A stretch of DNA of 64,000 nt, taken from positions 45,631 to 109,630 of the forward strand of contig JAYUWK010000070.1 of the NCBI GenBank assembly GCA_043753895.1, written 5' to 3'. The DNA comes from WLMZ01 sp043753895. Lineage in GTDB: Bacteria > Actinomycetota > Acidimicrobiia > Acidimicrobiales > Ilumatobacteraceae. Of the stretch, positions 1-7,942 are shown piece after piece (the stretch's first letter is position 1; each line of letters starts with the position of its first letter). The position numbers were made by a program, and so were the translations under genes. Under the pieces are notes generated by a model. The model did not search any database, was not told the origin of the DNA, and saw only the letters and a list, made by a program, of their open reading frames with translations.

Positions 1-77
1 GCACGCAGGTGGTCGGTGGTCTCGGCATAGGCGCGCCACGCGCGCATCTCGCTTGCCGTGAGCCGTTTCGAATTCAT
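1..77 (-). CDS. MarR-family transcriptional regulator, N-terminal part only
   Basis: The first 25 codons of a gene that runs off the left edge are visible, starting at an ATG at 75-77. The peptide begins MNSKRLTASEMRAWRAYAE, an opening (L-T-x-x-E-M-R-A-W-R-A-Y) typical of actinobacterial MarR proteins, where it forms the first dimerisation helix. It is divergent from the YceI gene, a pairing that is common in actinobacteria, so it may control yceI and itself from the shared 116-base gap. The DNA-binding domain lies outside the window, so the assignment rests on the N-terminus and the context only. Confidence 0.7.
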   Translation of the reverse strand, partial: MNSKRLTASEMRAWRAYAETTDHLR

Positions 78-108
78 GTGAACAGGGTACAGGACATTGC
101 GCGAAGCA

Positions 109-141
109 ATAGTTGTGATTATAAATAGTTGTGAGTACAAT
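109..141 (+). promoter_or_regulatory. Promoter and likely MarR operator between marR and yceI
   Basis: A -35-like TTGTGA (113-118) and a -10-like TACAAT (136-141) are 17 bases apart and point toward yceI. A 10-base direct repeat ATAGTTGTGA (109-118 and 125-134, 16-base period) overlaps the -35 and spacer. A short inverted repeat TTGT/ACAA surrounds the -10. Repeats laid over promoter elements in a marR-divergent gap suggest an autoregulated operator; this is inferred, not shown. Confidence 0.5.
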
Positions 142-193
142 CATTGTGACCTCAACAAAACCGAGCCCCCGCTCGACCACTCAAGGAGTTTCG

Positions 194-748
194 ATGTCTG
201 CAGTAGCAACACCCGTCCCAACCCTCACCGCCGGCAACTGGGCCGTCGATCCGTCGCATTCCAGCGTGAGCTTCTCCGTGCGTCACCTCATGGTGTCGAA
301 GGTGCGCGGGCGCTTCGGCGCATTCACCGGAACGATCGTCGTTGGTGAAGACCAGCTGGCATCCAGTCTCCAGGCGAGTGCGGAGATGGCGTCGGTGAAC
401 ACCGACGACGAAGGTCGCGATGCGCATTTGCGAGGTGCCGACTTCTTCGATGTCGAGCAGTTCCCCACGATGTCGTTCGTCAGCACATCCTTGACCACCG
501 ACAGCGATGGCTATGCCCTCGCTGGTGACCTCACCATCAAGGGTGTCTCACGGCCGGTCACGTTCGCCCTCGAGTTCGAAGGCGTCAGCACCGATCCGTG
601 GGGCAACACCAAGGCGGGCTTCTCTGCCGAGACGGAGATCAACCGTAAGGATTGGGGCCTCGAGTGGAACGTAGCGCTCGAGACCGGCGGCCTCCTTGTT
701 GGTGAGAAGGTCAAGATTCAGCTCGACATCGAAGCTGCCAGAGCCTGA
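194..748 (+). CDS. YceI-family lipid-binding protein
   Basis: A 184-residue protein of the YceI family, lipocalin-like beta barrels that bind isoprenoid or other amphipathic lipids. It has the family signatures near the N-terminus (WAVDPSHSSVSFSVRHLMVSKVRG), a central D-x-R-D-x-H-L-R-x-x-D-F-F-D segment and a C-terminal N-R-x-D-W-G-L-x-W-N segment. No signal peptide is visible, so it is likely cytoplasmic, as for many actinobacterial members. The ATG at 194 is preceded by AAGGAG at 183-188; an in-frame GTG at 131 lies inside the promoter and is not used here. The gene is followed by a strong hairpin and is probably monocistronic, controlled by the divergent MarR protein. Confidence 0.9.
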   Translation: MSAVATPVPTLTAGNWAVDPSHSSVSFSVRHLMVSKVRGRFGAFTGTIVVGEDQLASSLQASAEMASVNTDDEGRDAHLRGADFFDVEQFPTMSFVSTSLTTDSDGYALAGDLTIKGVSRPVTFALEFEGVSTDPWGNTKAGFSAETEINRKDWGLEWNVALETGGLLVGEKVKIQLDIEAARA

Positions 749-755
749 GTAGCGT

Positions 756-787
756 GTGCGGATGGGCTCCCTCCAGCCCATCCGCAC
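756..787 (+). terminator. Hairpin terminator after yceI
   Basis: A perfect 13-base inverted repeat (756-768 and 775-787) with a six-base loop begins 7 bases after the YceI stop codon. There is no long T run after it, as is common in actinobacteria. Confidence 0.7.
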
Positions 788-832
788 CGACTCGTTCGAA
801 TCAACACACATCGACCTACCGAAAGGCCTGCC

Positions 833-1330
833 ATGGCCACTGTGCAACGTCTGAACCACGCCGTGCTCTGGGTACGTGACGCAACCAGCTCCGCGCAGTT
901 CTACTGCGACATCTTGGGGTTCGAGATCGACAGTGACCTCGGCCCCGGGCAGGCTATTTTCTTACACGCGCCGGGCTCAGGCAATCACCACGACCTGGGT
1001 CTGTTCAGTCGAGGAGCCACCGCCCAACAACCGCAGCGGGGCTCGCTCGGTCTGTACCACCTCGCTTGGCAGGTGGACACCATCGACGAACTCGTCGTGA
1101 TCCAAGAACGGCTGCGGGCGCACGATGCGCTGGTTGGTGCGTCAGATCACGGCATGTCGAAGAGCCTGTACGCACACGATCCCGATGGCATCGAATTCGA
1201 AGTGGTGTGGATGGTGCCGCGGGCGAGTTGGGAAGAGAACAAAACCGCACCACTCGATCTCGCCGGCGAGGTGCGCAGATGGTCGGGTACCGCAACCGCT
1301 GCCGAGTCGTCGCAACGCCTCACTACGTAG
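833..1330 (+). CDS. VOC (glyoxalase/extradiol dioxygenase fold) family protein
   Basis: A 165-residue single-unit VOC protein. It opens with LNHAVLWVRDATSSAQFYCDILGF, the usual first beta-alpha-beta unit, and closes with HDPDGIEFEVVW, the usual last strand of the second unit. Candidate metal ligands are His in LNHAV, His in LYHLAWQV and Glu in IEFEVVW, so a divalent metal site is likely. The family includes catechol dioxygenases, glyoxalases and fosfomycin-type enzymes, and no substrate can be assigned. The ATG at 833 follows GAAAGG. It stands alone between a terminator and an opposing remnant. Confidence 0.8.
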   Translation: MATVQRLNHAVLWVRDATSSAQFYCDILGFEIDSDLGPGQAIFLHAPGSGNHHDLGLFSRGATAQQPQRGSLGLYHLAWQVDTIDELVVIQERLRAHDALVGASDHGMSKSLYAHDPDGIEFEVVWMVPRASWEENKTAPLDLAGEVRRWSGTATAAESSQRLTT

Positions 1331-1994
1331 ATCCTCTTGCTCGGCTCGCCCGGCAAGTCCGTGAGGTCGACCAGATGTGAACTTGGTGGGGATGGTTTGC
1401 AACATGTGTGGGGGCGGATTGACAAGACCCCGTGACGCAGACGCTCCGTCGAGGTGTGTCGTTGCCCCACAGCGCAAGTTGCGTGCGAGACCTCGCATGC
1501 CCGGTGACCCATGCGCCGTAGCAGTGGTGCTCCGAGACCGCAGACTGCACTGACCAATCGGCGTGGCCCACGTAGGGATGGTGATATTCATGGGAGATGC
1601 TCAGCAGCTGAACGCCATCACGTGTCAACCACGTTCGTGGTTTCAACAAGATGGTGTCCGCGTCGAGCACGAGCCACGCTGTGCTGGAGCTCGATGATGC
1701 TGCAACGGTCTTGATGAGTTGTTGAGTGACCCAGGCGCGTCGCTGCTCGGGTACGCAGCGCTTGACCCTCTCCAAGAGTTCGGGTCGTACGACGTCCTGC
1801 TCCGAGCGCACGGTTACGTCGGGGAAGTCGGCGCGAAGGTCCGCCACGGCGTATGCGGGTGCGATGAGGTGAATCTGGCTGATCGGATTTCGTGAGGATG
1901 TCGTCGCTGCGGTGATTGCGATCGAGAGTGTGCGCGCATCTTTGGGATGACAAGGAATGATGATGTCGATAGCGGGCAGGTCGCGCGCTGCTCT
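1323..1994 (-). pseudogene. Decayed DUF6492-like glycosyltransferase remnant
   Basis: Downstream of the FAD oxidoreductase gene one reading frame carries about 145 residues resembling the DUF6492 glycosyltransferase family: an opening I-D-I-I-I-P-C-H-P-K-D strand, a W-V-T-Q-Q-L-I-K helix, then L-V-L-D-A-D-T-I-L-L-K-P, a DXD-type nucleotide-sugar site, and S-H-E-Y-H-H-P-Y. There is no ATG, GTG or TTG start near the domain; only a CTG at 1977-1979 is available. After about 1560 the frame loses similarity and is basic and low quality, so the C-terminal third is missing. It is most likely a relic, though translation coupled to the upstream stop cannot be excluded. Confidence 0.5.
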
Positions 1995-3256
1995 TACTGC
2001 TGATCGATGAGGTGATCGAGCACGGCTTCGGCGCAGCGGCGACCCGAGAACAATGCACCTTGGGTCGAGCCGGTATCGCGATGATCGCCGCAGACGAACA
2101 TGCCGTCGCCGAGCGACACTCGTTGCTTGGGCGAAAACGGGGGCGTCTGATCGGGCTGGCCATGCGGGATTCGGTAGGTGCGCAGATGCGTCCACGAGTC
2201 CACCTGCTCGCCCCACCATGCGCGCAACTGCGCGCGCACCATCGATTCGAGATCACCCTCGATCACACCAGGGAGCGCCGCGGCGATGAGGTGTTTGCCG
2301 GCTGGAGCGTATGTGGGCGCGACGTTGCTCATCACAGCGACATTGAGCGCGGGTCCGGAGTTTGCGCCGTCGAGCACGATCAACCGTTTGTCTGTCGGCG
2401 CCGAGTCGGCAGCGAAATACACGCAACCAGCCGATCGTGAACCGACGTGGGGGAGCCCCAGGAGCGCGCTTGCGGCGGGCCCCTCGGTGGCGACGACCAC
2501 CGCCTTGGCCCGGGCGACGGTGCCGTCGAGCAGGGTGACGAACCCCGAGGCGACGTTGCTCACGGGAGCGTTCAACCGAATCACTCCAGCAGGTAGCGCA
2601 GCGGCGAGTTGTTCGGGTATGGCACCCATGCCGAGTGCGGGCACGGCGGAATCGCCCTCGGAGAGCGAGCGGAAGATGATCTCGAACATGCGGTTCGAGG
2701 TGCTCAACGACGGATCGAGTTGGATACCGCCCACGAGTGGGCGGAAGAACCGGCTGATCATCTTCGTCGAGAACCCCCGAGCGCGCAGTGAGGCGCCGGT
2801 CGCCACGTCGGGTCCACGAAGGAGAAGTGCAGCTGCGCCCTTGCGTACGCGGCGTCGGAGCACCGCGATACGCACTTTGTCGGCGAGTGAGCCAATGGGT
2901 GCGAACGCGGTGCTGAACAGCTGTGTCGGCCGTCGGAACGGATCGCTGACCACGTGGCCTTTGGTGCCGAGCCAGACGAGGGCTCCCGGTTCGAAGGAGC
3001 GTAGGTCGAGCGCGTCGACATCGAGCTGATGCTGCAACTCGGGGTACGCCGTGAGCAACACCTGAAAGCCGCGATCGAGCCGGAAGCCATCGACAATGTC
3101 GGTACGCACGCGTCCCCCGACTCCATCGGATGCCTCGAAGACGAGCACAGACTTGCCGGCGCGGGTGAGCGTGCGAGCGGCGGCAAGTCCGGCCAGACCG
3201 GCACCGACGATGATCACATCGACCGATGTGTCAGCGTCGGCCGATGCCTCGGTCAT
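1994..3256 (-). CDS. FAD-dependent amine oxidase/phytoene desaturase-like oxidoreductase
   Basis: A 420-residue flavoprotein. Residues 12-45 form the FAD Rossmann motif (V-D-V-I-I-V-G-A-G-L-A-G-L) ending in the acidic residue that binds ribose (VFEASDGVGGRVRT). The C-terminus holds the second FAD motif (M-F-V-C-G-D...S-T-Q-G-A-L-F-S-G-R). The overall length and the RGFQVLLTAYPE segment fit the NAD(P)/FAD oxidoreductases related to phytoene desaturases and protoporphyrinogen oxidases; the substrate is unknown. Its start overlaps the stop of the TIGR01777 gene by four bases (ATGA), so the two are translationally coupled. Confidence 0.85.
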   Translation of the reverse strand: MTEASADADTSVDVIIVGAGLAGLAAARTLTRAGKSVLVFEASDGVGGRVRTDIVDGFRLDRGFQVLLTAYPELQHQLDVDALDLRSFEPGALVWLGTKGHVVSDPFRRPTQLFSTAFAPIGSLADKVRIAVLRRRVRKGAAALLLRGPDVATGASLRARGFSTKMISRFFRPLVGGIQLDPSLSTSNRMFEIIFRSLSEGDSAVPALGMGAIPEQLAAALPAGVIRLNAPVSNVASGFVTLLDGTVARAKAVVVATEGPAASALLGLPHVGSRSAGCVYFAADSAPTDKRLIVLDGANSGPALNVAVMSNVAPTYAPAGKHLIAAALPGVIEGDLESMVRAQLRAWWGEQVDSWTHLRTYRIPHGQPDQTPPFSPKQRVSLGDGMFVCGDHRDTGSTQGALFSGRRCAEAVLDHLIDQQ

Positions 3257-4155
3257 GCTGCAGGTCGACCGAGCAGACTGCGCAGCGCGTGCTCGAGCGT
3301 TTCGTGATGGAAGGTGTAGCCGGCGGCGGTGAGCACAGTGGGGTGCACCTTTTGACCGGTGAACAGCAACGCATCGGCAAGCTCGCCGCCGAGCACCAGC
3401 TTGGGCCCAAAGCTGGGTATCGGCATGAACGTCGGCCGATGCAGTACATGCCCGAGCATTTTGGTGAATTCGGCCTGAGTCACTGGATTCGGAGCGGTGA
3501 GATTCACCGGACCATGCACGTCGGCGGTGAGCAGATGGATGATCGCGGCGACCTGGTCATCGAGGGCGATCCAACTCTGCCATTGCCGACCATTGCCGAA
3601 CTTGCCACCGAGCCCAAACCGGAACAGGGGTAGCTGCTTGGCGAGCGCTCCGCCCGTTGGCGACAGCACGATGCCGGTGCGTAGGAACGCAACACGAATG
3701 CCGGCTCCGCTGGCTGCAACCGCCGCGGCCTCCCACTCGATACACAGGTCGGCGAGGAATCCGGTGCCATGGCTGCTGGTCTCGTCGAGATCTTCGTCGC
3801 CCCGAGCGCCGTAGAAACCAATCGCCGAACCCGACAACAGCACTGCCGGCTTGCGGTCCAGCGAGGCCAGCGTCGCCGCCAGTAACTCAGTGCCGCGCAC
3901 GCGGCTCTCGGTCAACTCACGCTTGTATTCGGGCGTCCACCGGTGGTCGCCGATGCCAGCACCGGCAAGGTGCACAACGGCGTTGGCACCTTCGATCGCG
4001 TGCGCCTCGATAGTTCCATCGTCAGGGTTCCAGCGGGCCTCGCCGGGGCGCGGAGTTCGCCGAACGAGACGGGTGACCTGATGTCCGTCGGCGCTCAACT
4101 TCTTGATGAGCGCCGTTCCGATGAGTCCACTCGAACCAGTCACCACTACATGCAT
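3253..4155 (-). CDS. TIGR01777-family NAD(P)-dependent epimerase
   Basis: A 300-residue atypical extended SDR protein (YfcH/SDR39U1 type). The N-terminus VVVTGSSGLIGTAL is the nucleotide-binding GxxGxxG motif, followed by V-V-H-L-A-G-A-G-I and the late-family segment L-L-S-G-S-A-I-G-F-Y-G. The conserved N-L-T-A-P-N-P-V-T-Q-A-E-F motif is near the C-terminus. The reaction is not known for most members. The ATG at 4153-4155 is chosen because the domain begins there; the frame remains open upstream only as antisense noise. It overlaps the FAD gene and lies 76 bases downstream of kimA on the same strand. Confidence 0.87.
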   Translation of the reverse strand: MHVVVTGSSGLIGTALIKKLSADGHQVTRLVRRTPRPGEARWNPDDGTIEAHAIEGANAVVHLAGAGIGDHRWTPEYKRELTESRVRGTELLAATLASLDRKPAVLLSGSAIGFYGARGDEDLDETSSHGTGFLADLCIEWEAAAVAASGAGIRVAFLRTGIVLSPTGGALAKQLPLFRFGLGGKFGNGRQWQSWIALDDQVAAIIHLLTADVHGPVNLTAPNPVTQAEFTKMLGHVLHRPTFMPIPSFGPKLVLGGELADALLFTGQKVHPTVLTAAGYTFHHETLEHALRSLLGRPAA

Positions 4156-4231
4156 GGCACTGACACTACGCCCGCTTCGCGGACCGTGCACCGTCGCGTT
4201 CGAGACCCATCTGAACGCAGCCCTGATGGCC

Positions 4232-6067
4232 TCAGTCGACGATGATGGGCACCGAGGTGACCACCGTGTTCGGCCGGTACAGCAGCTTGGCCTTGATGGC
4301 CAAAGCCGACTGGTTGTGCAACCACTGGCTGCTGAACTTGGTGACGAATTCGGGGATGACCACGGTGATGATCTCGTCGGCGGACTCGCGATCGAGTTCG
4401 TCGATGTAGGCCAGGATCGGCCCGGTGAGATCACGATACGGCGACGAGATGGTGTGCAATTCGATGGAGATGTCGAACAGGTCCCATTGCTCGCGCAAAT
4501 GGCGTTCTTCGTCTGGATCCGAGACCACTGACACAGCAATGAGTCGGTCGGGCGTGAGGCTCTTCGCGTACTGCAGCGCGTGCAGAACACCCTTGTTGAT
4601 GTTGCCGACCAAGACCACCACAAGATGCTGCTGTCGCTGCACCCTGTAGCCCGGCTCCACCGAGACGGCCTTCGAGACCCCCGCGTAGTGTCGCTTGATC
4701 GACTTGAACGTGACCGACAGCAGCAAGATGACGAATACGCTGATCCATGCCCCCGACACGAACTTGGTAATGATCACGATGGCGGCCACGATGCCGGTGG
4801 TGAGGGCGCCGACGGCGTTGATCGCCAGGTTGCGTTTCCAACCCGGTTCTTTGATCTTGACGTGGTGCACGCACATACCGGTCTGGCTGAGCGTGAAGCC
4901 CGTGAACACGCCCACTGCGTAGAGCGGGATGAGTGCGTCGATCTTGCCCTTGAACGTGACGATGAGTGCTATTGCCGCCAAGGCGAGAAAGATGATGCCG
5001 TTTGAGAACACCAGGCGATCGCCACGATTGGAGAACTGACGAGGCAGGTAGCCATCTTTGGCGATGATCGACGACAGACGGGGATAGTCGGCGTAGGCAG
5101 TGTTGGCCGCGAGAATGAGGACCGCAAAAGTCGCGAACTGGGTGATGAAGAAGAGCGCGTTGCGACCGCCATAGATGTGTTGCGCAAGTTGGGCGAGCAC
5201 TGTGCCGCCATCGCCCGGAACGGGCTGCAGGTGCATGGCCACGAGCGACAGGCCGAAGAAGCAACTGCCGAGGATGACCGCCATCCAGATGAGGGTGGTG
5301 GAGGCGTTCTTCGATTCAGGCTTCTTGAACGCCGGTACGCCATTGGACACAGCCTCGACTCCGCTGAGCGCCACGGCACCCGATGCGAATGCCTTCAGGA
5401 ACAAGAAGATACCGATGCTCTGCAACCCGGCGAGTTCTTCGGCAGGCTTACCGGTGTGGGCGATAGGTCCGAGGTGCTGCACATACACCCGGTACAAGCC
5501 AACGACGATGAGCGTGACGAGCGAGAGCACGTAGATATAAGTGGGTGGTGCGAACAGCGCGCCCGATTCCTTCAGGCCGCGAAGGTTGGCCACCGTCATC
5601 AACACGATGAAACCCACACACAGCTCCACGCGGTACGGCAAGAGACTGGGAAACGCTGCAACGATGGCCGCAACGCCACCGGCGACCGAGACGGCAACGG
5701 TGAGGATGTAGTCGGTGAGCAGCGAACTGCCAGCCACCAGCGATGGGACCTCACCGAGGTTCTCGCGGCTGACAACATATGATCCGCCGCCACTGGGGTA
5801 GGCAAAGATGGTCTGGCGATAGCTGATGACCACAACCGCCAAGAGCACGACCACCATGATCGAGATGGGCACCAGCTTGGTGTAGGCGGCCGCACCCACG
5901 CCGGCAATCAGGAAGACGTGAAGAATCTCCTCGGTGGCGTACGCAGTGGAGGAGATGGCGTCGCTGGAGAAGACAGGAAGAGCGATCTTCTTCGACAGTC
6001 GTTGATGATGCTCGTCGGCCGAAGCGAGTGGCTTGCCGATGAGGATTCGCTTCAGAGAAGTGGCCAT
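4232..6067 (-). CDS. kimA: KimA-type potassium/proton symporter
   Basis: A 611-residue APC/KUP-superfamily transporter with about 12 membrane helices and a C-terminal cytoplasmic domain of roughly 160 residues. Its length matches Bacillus subtilis KimA (607). Asp36 and Tyr43 in SSDAISSTAYATEE fall at the same numbers as the proton- and K+-handling residues reported for that protein, and Asp119, Thr123 and Ser127 in TDYILTVAVS match its D-x3-T-x3-S ion-site helix. It is divergent from two trkA genes, the arrangement of Rv2690c with ceoB and ceoC in Mycobacterium. High-affinity K+ uptake is likely. The start at 6067 gives the standard N-terminus. Confidence 0.88.
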   Translation of the reverse strand: MATSLKRILIGKPLASADEHHQRLSKKIALPVFSSDAISSTAYATEEILHVFLIAGVGAAAYTKLVPISIMVVVLLAVVVISYRQTIFAYPSGGGSYVVSRENLGEVPSLVAGSSLLTDYILTVAVSVAGGVAAIVAAFPSLLPYRVELCVGFIVLMTVANLRGLKESGALFAPPTYIYVLSLVTLIVVGLYRVYVQHLGPIAHTGKPAEELAGLQSIGIFLFLKAFASGAVALSGVEAVSNGVPAFKKPESKNASTTLIWMAVILGSCFFGLSLVAMHLQPVPGDGGTVLAQLAQHIYGGRNALFFITQFATFAVLILAANTAYADYPRLSSIIAKDGYLPRQFSNRGDRLVFSNGIIFLALAAIALIVTFKGKIDALIPLYAVGVFTGFTLSQTGMCVHHVKIKEPGWKRNLAINAVGALTTGIVAAIVIITKFVSGAWISVFVILLLSVTFKSIKRHYAGVSKAVSVEPGYRVQRQQHLVVVLVGNINKGVLHALQYAKSLTPDRLIAVSVVSDPDEERHLREQWDLFDISIELHTISSPYRDLTGPILAYIDELDRESADEIITVVIPEFVTKFSSQWLHNQSALAIKAKLLYRPNTVVTSVPIIVD

Positions 6068-6190
6068 GTAGTCGTGAAGTTTCGTCGGTTTGGGCCACGT
6101 TTGACAACACCGTGGACGAAATGTTGTTGCCATTGGATAAATGAGGCGGCAACTGCCTACCATTCGGGCGACTTCTCTGGAGGAAATGCC

Positions 6191-6850
6191 ATGCACGTGG
6201 TGATTGTTGGTTGTGGCCGTGTCGGGTCGGCGTTGGCGCGCGACCTTCTGGAAGGCGGCCATTCGGTGGCGATCATCGACCGCAAAGCCGAGGCCTTCGC
6301 CCGCTTGGGCGCAGACTTCGCCGGGCAGACGCTCACGGGCATCGGGTTCGATCGCGATGTGCTCATCGCCGCCGGCATCGAGCGTGCTTCCGCGGTTGCG
6401 GCCGTCACCAGCGGCGACAACTCCAATATCCTCGTCGCCCGAGTCGCCCGCGAGAACTTCGCCGTCGAGCGAGTCGTCGCCCGCATCTACGATCCCCAGC
6501 GCGCCGCGGTGTACCAGCGCCTCGGCATCTCCACGGTGGCCACGGTTTCATGGACCACCGAGCGTGTCCTGCGCCGCATCTTGCCCGCCGAGACCGCTGT
6601 CGAATGGGTCGATGCCAGTGCGAAGATCTCGCTCGTCGAACGTCCCATCGTGGGTTCGTTGGCCGGCCGCAAGTACGGCGACATCGAAGCCAGCGCCAAT
6701 GTTCGGGTCGTGGCTGTCAGCCGGCTCGGGGTGGCGATGCTGATGACCCCCGGCCTCGTTGCCCAAGAGGGCGACTTGGTCTACTTCGCCATTGCCTCGC
6801 ACGAGGTCGATGGCCTGCATGATCTGCTCACCAACCCATCTGCGCACTAG
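6191..6850 (+). CDS. trkA: TrkA-type potassium regulatory subunit (CeoB-like)
   Basis: A 219-residue RCK protein. Residues 1-120 form the NAD-binding RCK_N domain (M-H-V-V-I-V-G-C-G-R-V-G-S, with acidic D at the end of the second strand, IIDRKAEAF) and residues 135-215 an RCK_C domain. Such proteins bind NAD(H), ATP/ADP or cyclic di-AMP and gate K+ channels and carriers. The ATG at 6191 has GGAGG at 6179-6183; earlier in-frame starts would run into the kimA gene. It is followed 15 bases later by a second TrkA gene and diverges from kimA. Confidence 0.92.
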   Translation: MHVVIVGCGRVGSALARDLLEGGHSVAIIDRKAEAFARLGADFAGQTLTGIGFDRDVLIAAGIERASAVAAVTSGDNSNILVARVARENFAVERVVARIYDPQRAAVYQRLGISTVATVSWTTERVLRRILPAETAVEWVDASAKISLVERPIVGSLAGRKYGDIEASANVRVVAVSRLGVAMLMTPGLVAQEGDLVYFAIASHEVDGLHDLLTNPSAH

Positions 6851-6865
6851 GAACAGGAACTCGAC

Positions 6866-7537
6866 ATGAAAGCAGTGATCGTCGGCGGCGGCAGCGTTGG
6901 CCGGTTCATCGCCGAACAACTCGGCAGCTCTGGGCACAGTGTGGTCATTCTCGACAACGATGCCTCGGTGTTCAAGCAGTATCAGAAGTCTGCTCAGGTC
7001 CACGGAGTCACGTGGGTGCAGGGCGACGGTTGCGATCTCGGCGCGCTGAAGGCGGTGGGCCTCGCCGACTGCGACGTCGTTGCCGCAGTCACCGGTGACG
7101 ACGAGGACAACCTAGTGGTGTCGTTGCTGTCCAAGCAGGAGTTCGGCGTGCCCCGCGTTGTGGCTCGCGTGAACAACCCCAACAACGAGTGGATGTTCAA
7201 CGAGATGTGGGGTGTCGACGTGTCGGTGTCGACGCCGCACCTCATCACCGGTCTCGTGCAGGAGGCGGTTGCCGTTGGTTCGTTCGTACGGCTGCTCTCG
7301 TTCGAAGGTGGCAAAGCCAAGCTGGCCGAGGTCACCCTGGCCGAGGGATCACCCGCGGCCGACAGGGAAATCGTCGAGTTGGGCTTTCCCCGCGATGCCA
7401 CAGTGGTGGCCGTGCTCCGCAAGGATCACATGGTCGTGCCACGTGGTGACACGGTGCTGCGCACGGGTGACGAGGTCATCGTGTTGGTCACCGGAGACAG
7501 CGAAGCCGATGTTCGCCGTATCCTGATCGCAGAGTGA
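6866..7537 (+). CDS. trkA: TrkA-type potassium regulatory subunit (CeoC-like)
   Basis: A 223-residue RCK protein, paralogous to its neighbour. It has the nucleotide motif K-A-V-I-V-G-G-G-S-V-G-R-F-I, the strand-two acidic residue in VVILDND, and a C-terminal RCK_C domain with the usual G-D-T-V-L-R-T-G-D-E-V-I-V-L-V segment. The pair probably forms hetero-oligomers that control the divergent KimA carrier or a Trk pore outside the window. The short gap from the first trkA gene indicates one operon, which ends in a hairpin at 7541-7582. Confidence 0.92.
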   Translation: MKAVIVGGGSVGRFIAEQLGSSGHSVVILDNDASVFKQYQKSAQVHGVTWVQGDGCDLGALKAVGLADCDVVAAVTGDDEDNLVVSLLSKQEFGVPRVVARVNNPNNEWMFNEMWGVDVSVSTPHLITGLVQEAVAVGSFVRLLSFEGGKAKLAEVTLAEGSPAADREIVELGFPRDATVVAVLRKDHMVVPRGDTVLRTGDEVIVLVTGDSEADVRRILIAE

Positions 7538-7540
7538 CGA

Positions 7541-7582
7541 CGGCTCACCGAGCGGGAGTCGTTCCGCTGGAATCGGTAGCCG
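7541..7582. terminator. Hairpin between convergent trkA and OB-fold genes
   Basis: The segment can fold into CGGCTcACCGA against TCGGTAGCCG with one bulge and an inner GCGG/CCGC stem. It fills most of the 48-base gap between converging stop codons, so it can serve both sides. Confidence 0.55.
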
Positions 7583-7585
7583 TAT

Positions 7586-7942
7586 CTAGGTGGAAATCAG
7601 GGTGTACGCGGGGTTGAGCATGATGCGCCGACCATGTTCTTCGCGGGCGATGCCTTCGATGACCACGGCTCGGCCGTGTTCGATGCCCTCGATGTGACGC
7701 CGTCCGGTGAAGACCGCAACGACGTCGGCAGTGCCATCGGACAGCACGATCTCGAGCGCCGGAGTGCCATGTCGAGGGGCAACGCGCATGCGCTTCACCT
7801 CGCCGCCGATTCGCGAGGAGGTACGACACTGCAAGGAGGAGATCGGTGTGAGGTCGAACGTTGCAAAGCGGGCCTTCAAGCGTTCGGTGTCGAGGTCTTC
7901 GGGCTTGGACTTCAAGCGGCTGGCGATATCGCGCAGTCCCAT
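7586..7942 (-). CDS. OB-fold nucleic-acid-binding domain protein (Rv2694c-like)
   Basis: A 118-residue protein. Residues 35-115 look like a single OB fold: alternating strands with I-G-G-E-V-K-R-M-R-V, L-E-I-V-L-S-D-G-T-A-D-V-V-A-V-F and a G-R-A-V-V-I-E-G-I-A segment. It corresponds to the small OB protein found beside the kimA/ceoBC genes in mycobacteria. Function is unknown; single-strand DNA or RNA binding is the family expectation. Its ATG shares one base with the stop of the upstream thioredoxin-like gene (TGATG), so the two are likely co-translated. Confidence 0.8.
   Translation of the reverse strand: MGLRDIASRLKSKPEDLDTERLKARFATFDLTPISSLQCRTSSRIGGEVKRMRVAPRHGTPALEIVLSDGTADVVAVFTGRRHIEGIEHGRAVVIEGIAREEHGRRIMLNPAYTLIST

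Noticed and set aside
3253..4623. An N-terminal extension of the TIGR01777 protein into kimA
   Set aside because: The extension is out-of-frame kimA sequence; the domain begins at 4155.
6068..6190. A cyclic di-AMP (ydaO-type) riboswitch between kimA and trkA
   Set aside because: The gap is only 123 bases and shared by two promoters; no ydaO-like conserved segments are seen.
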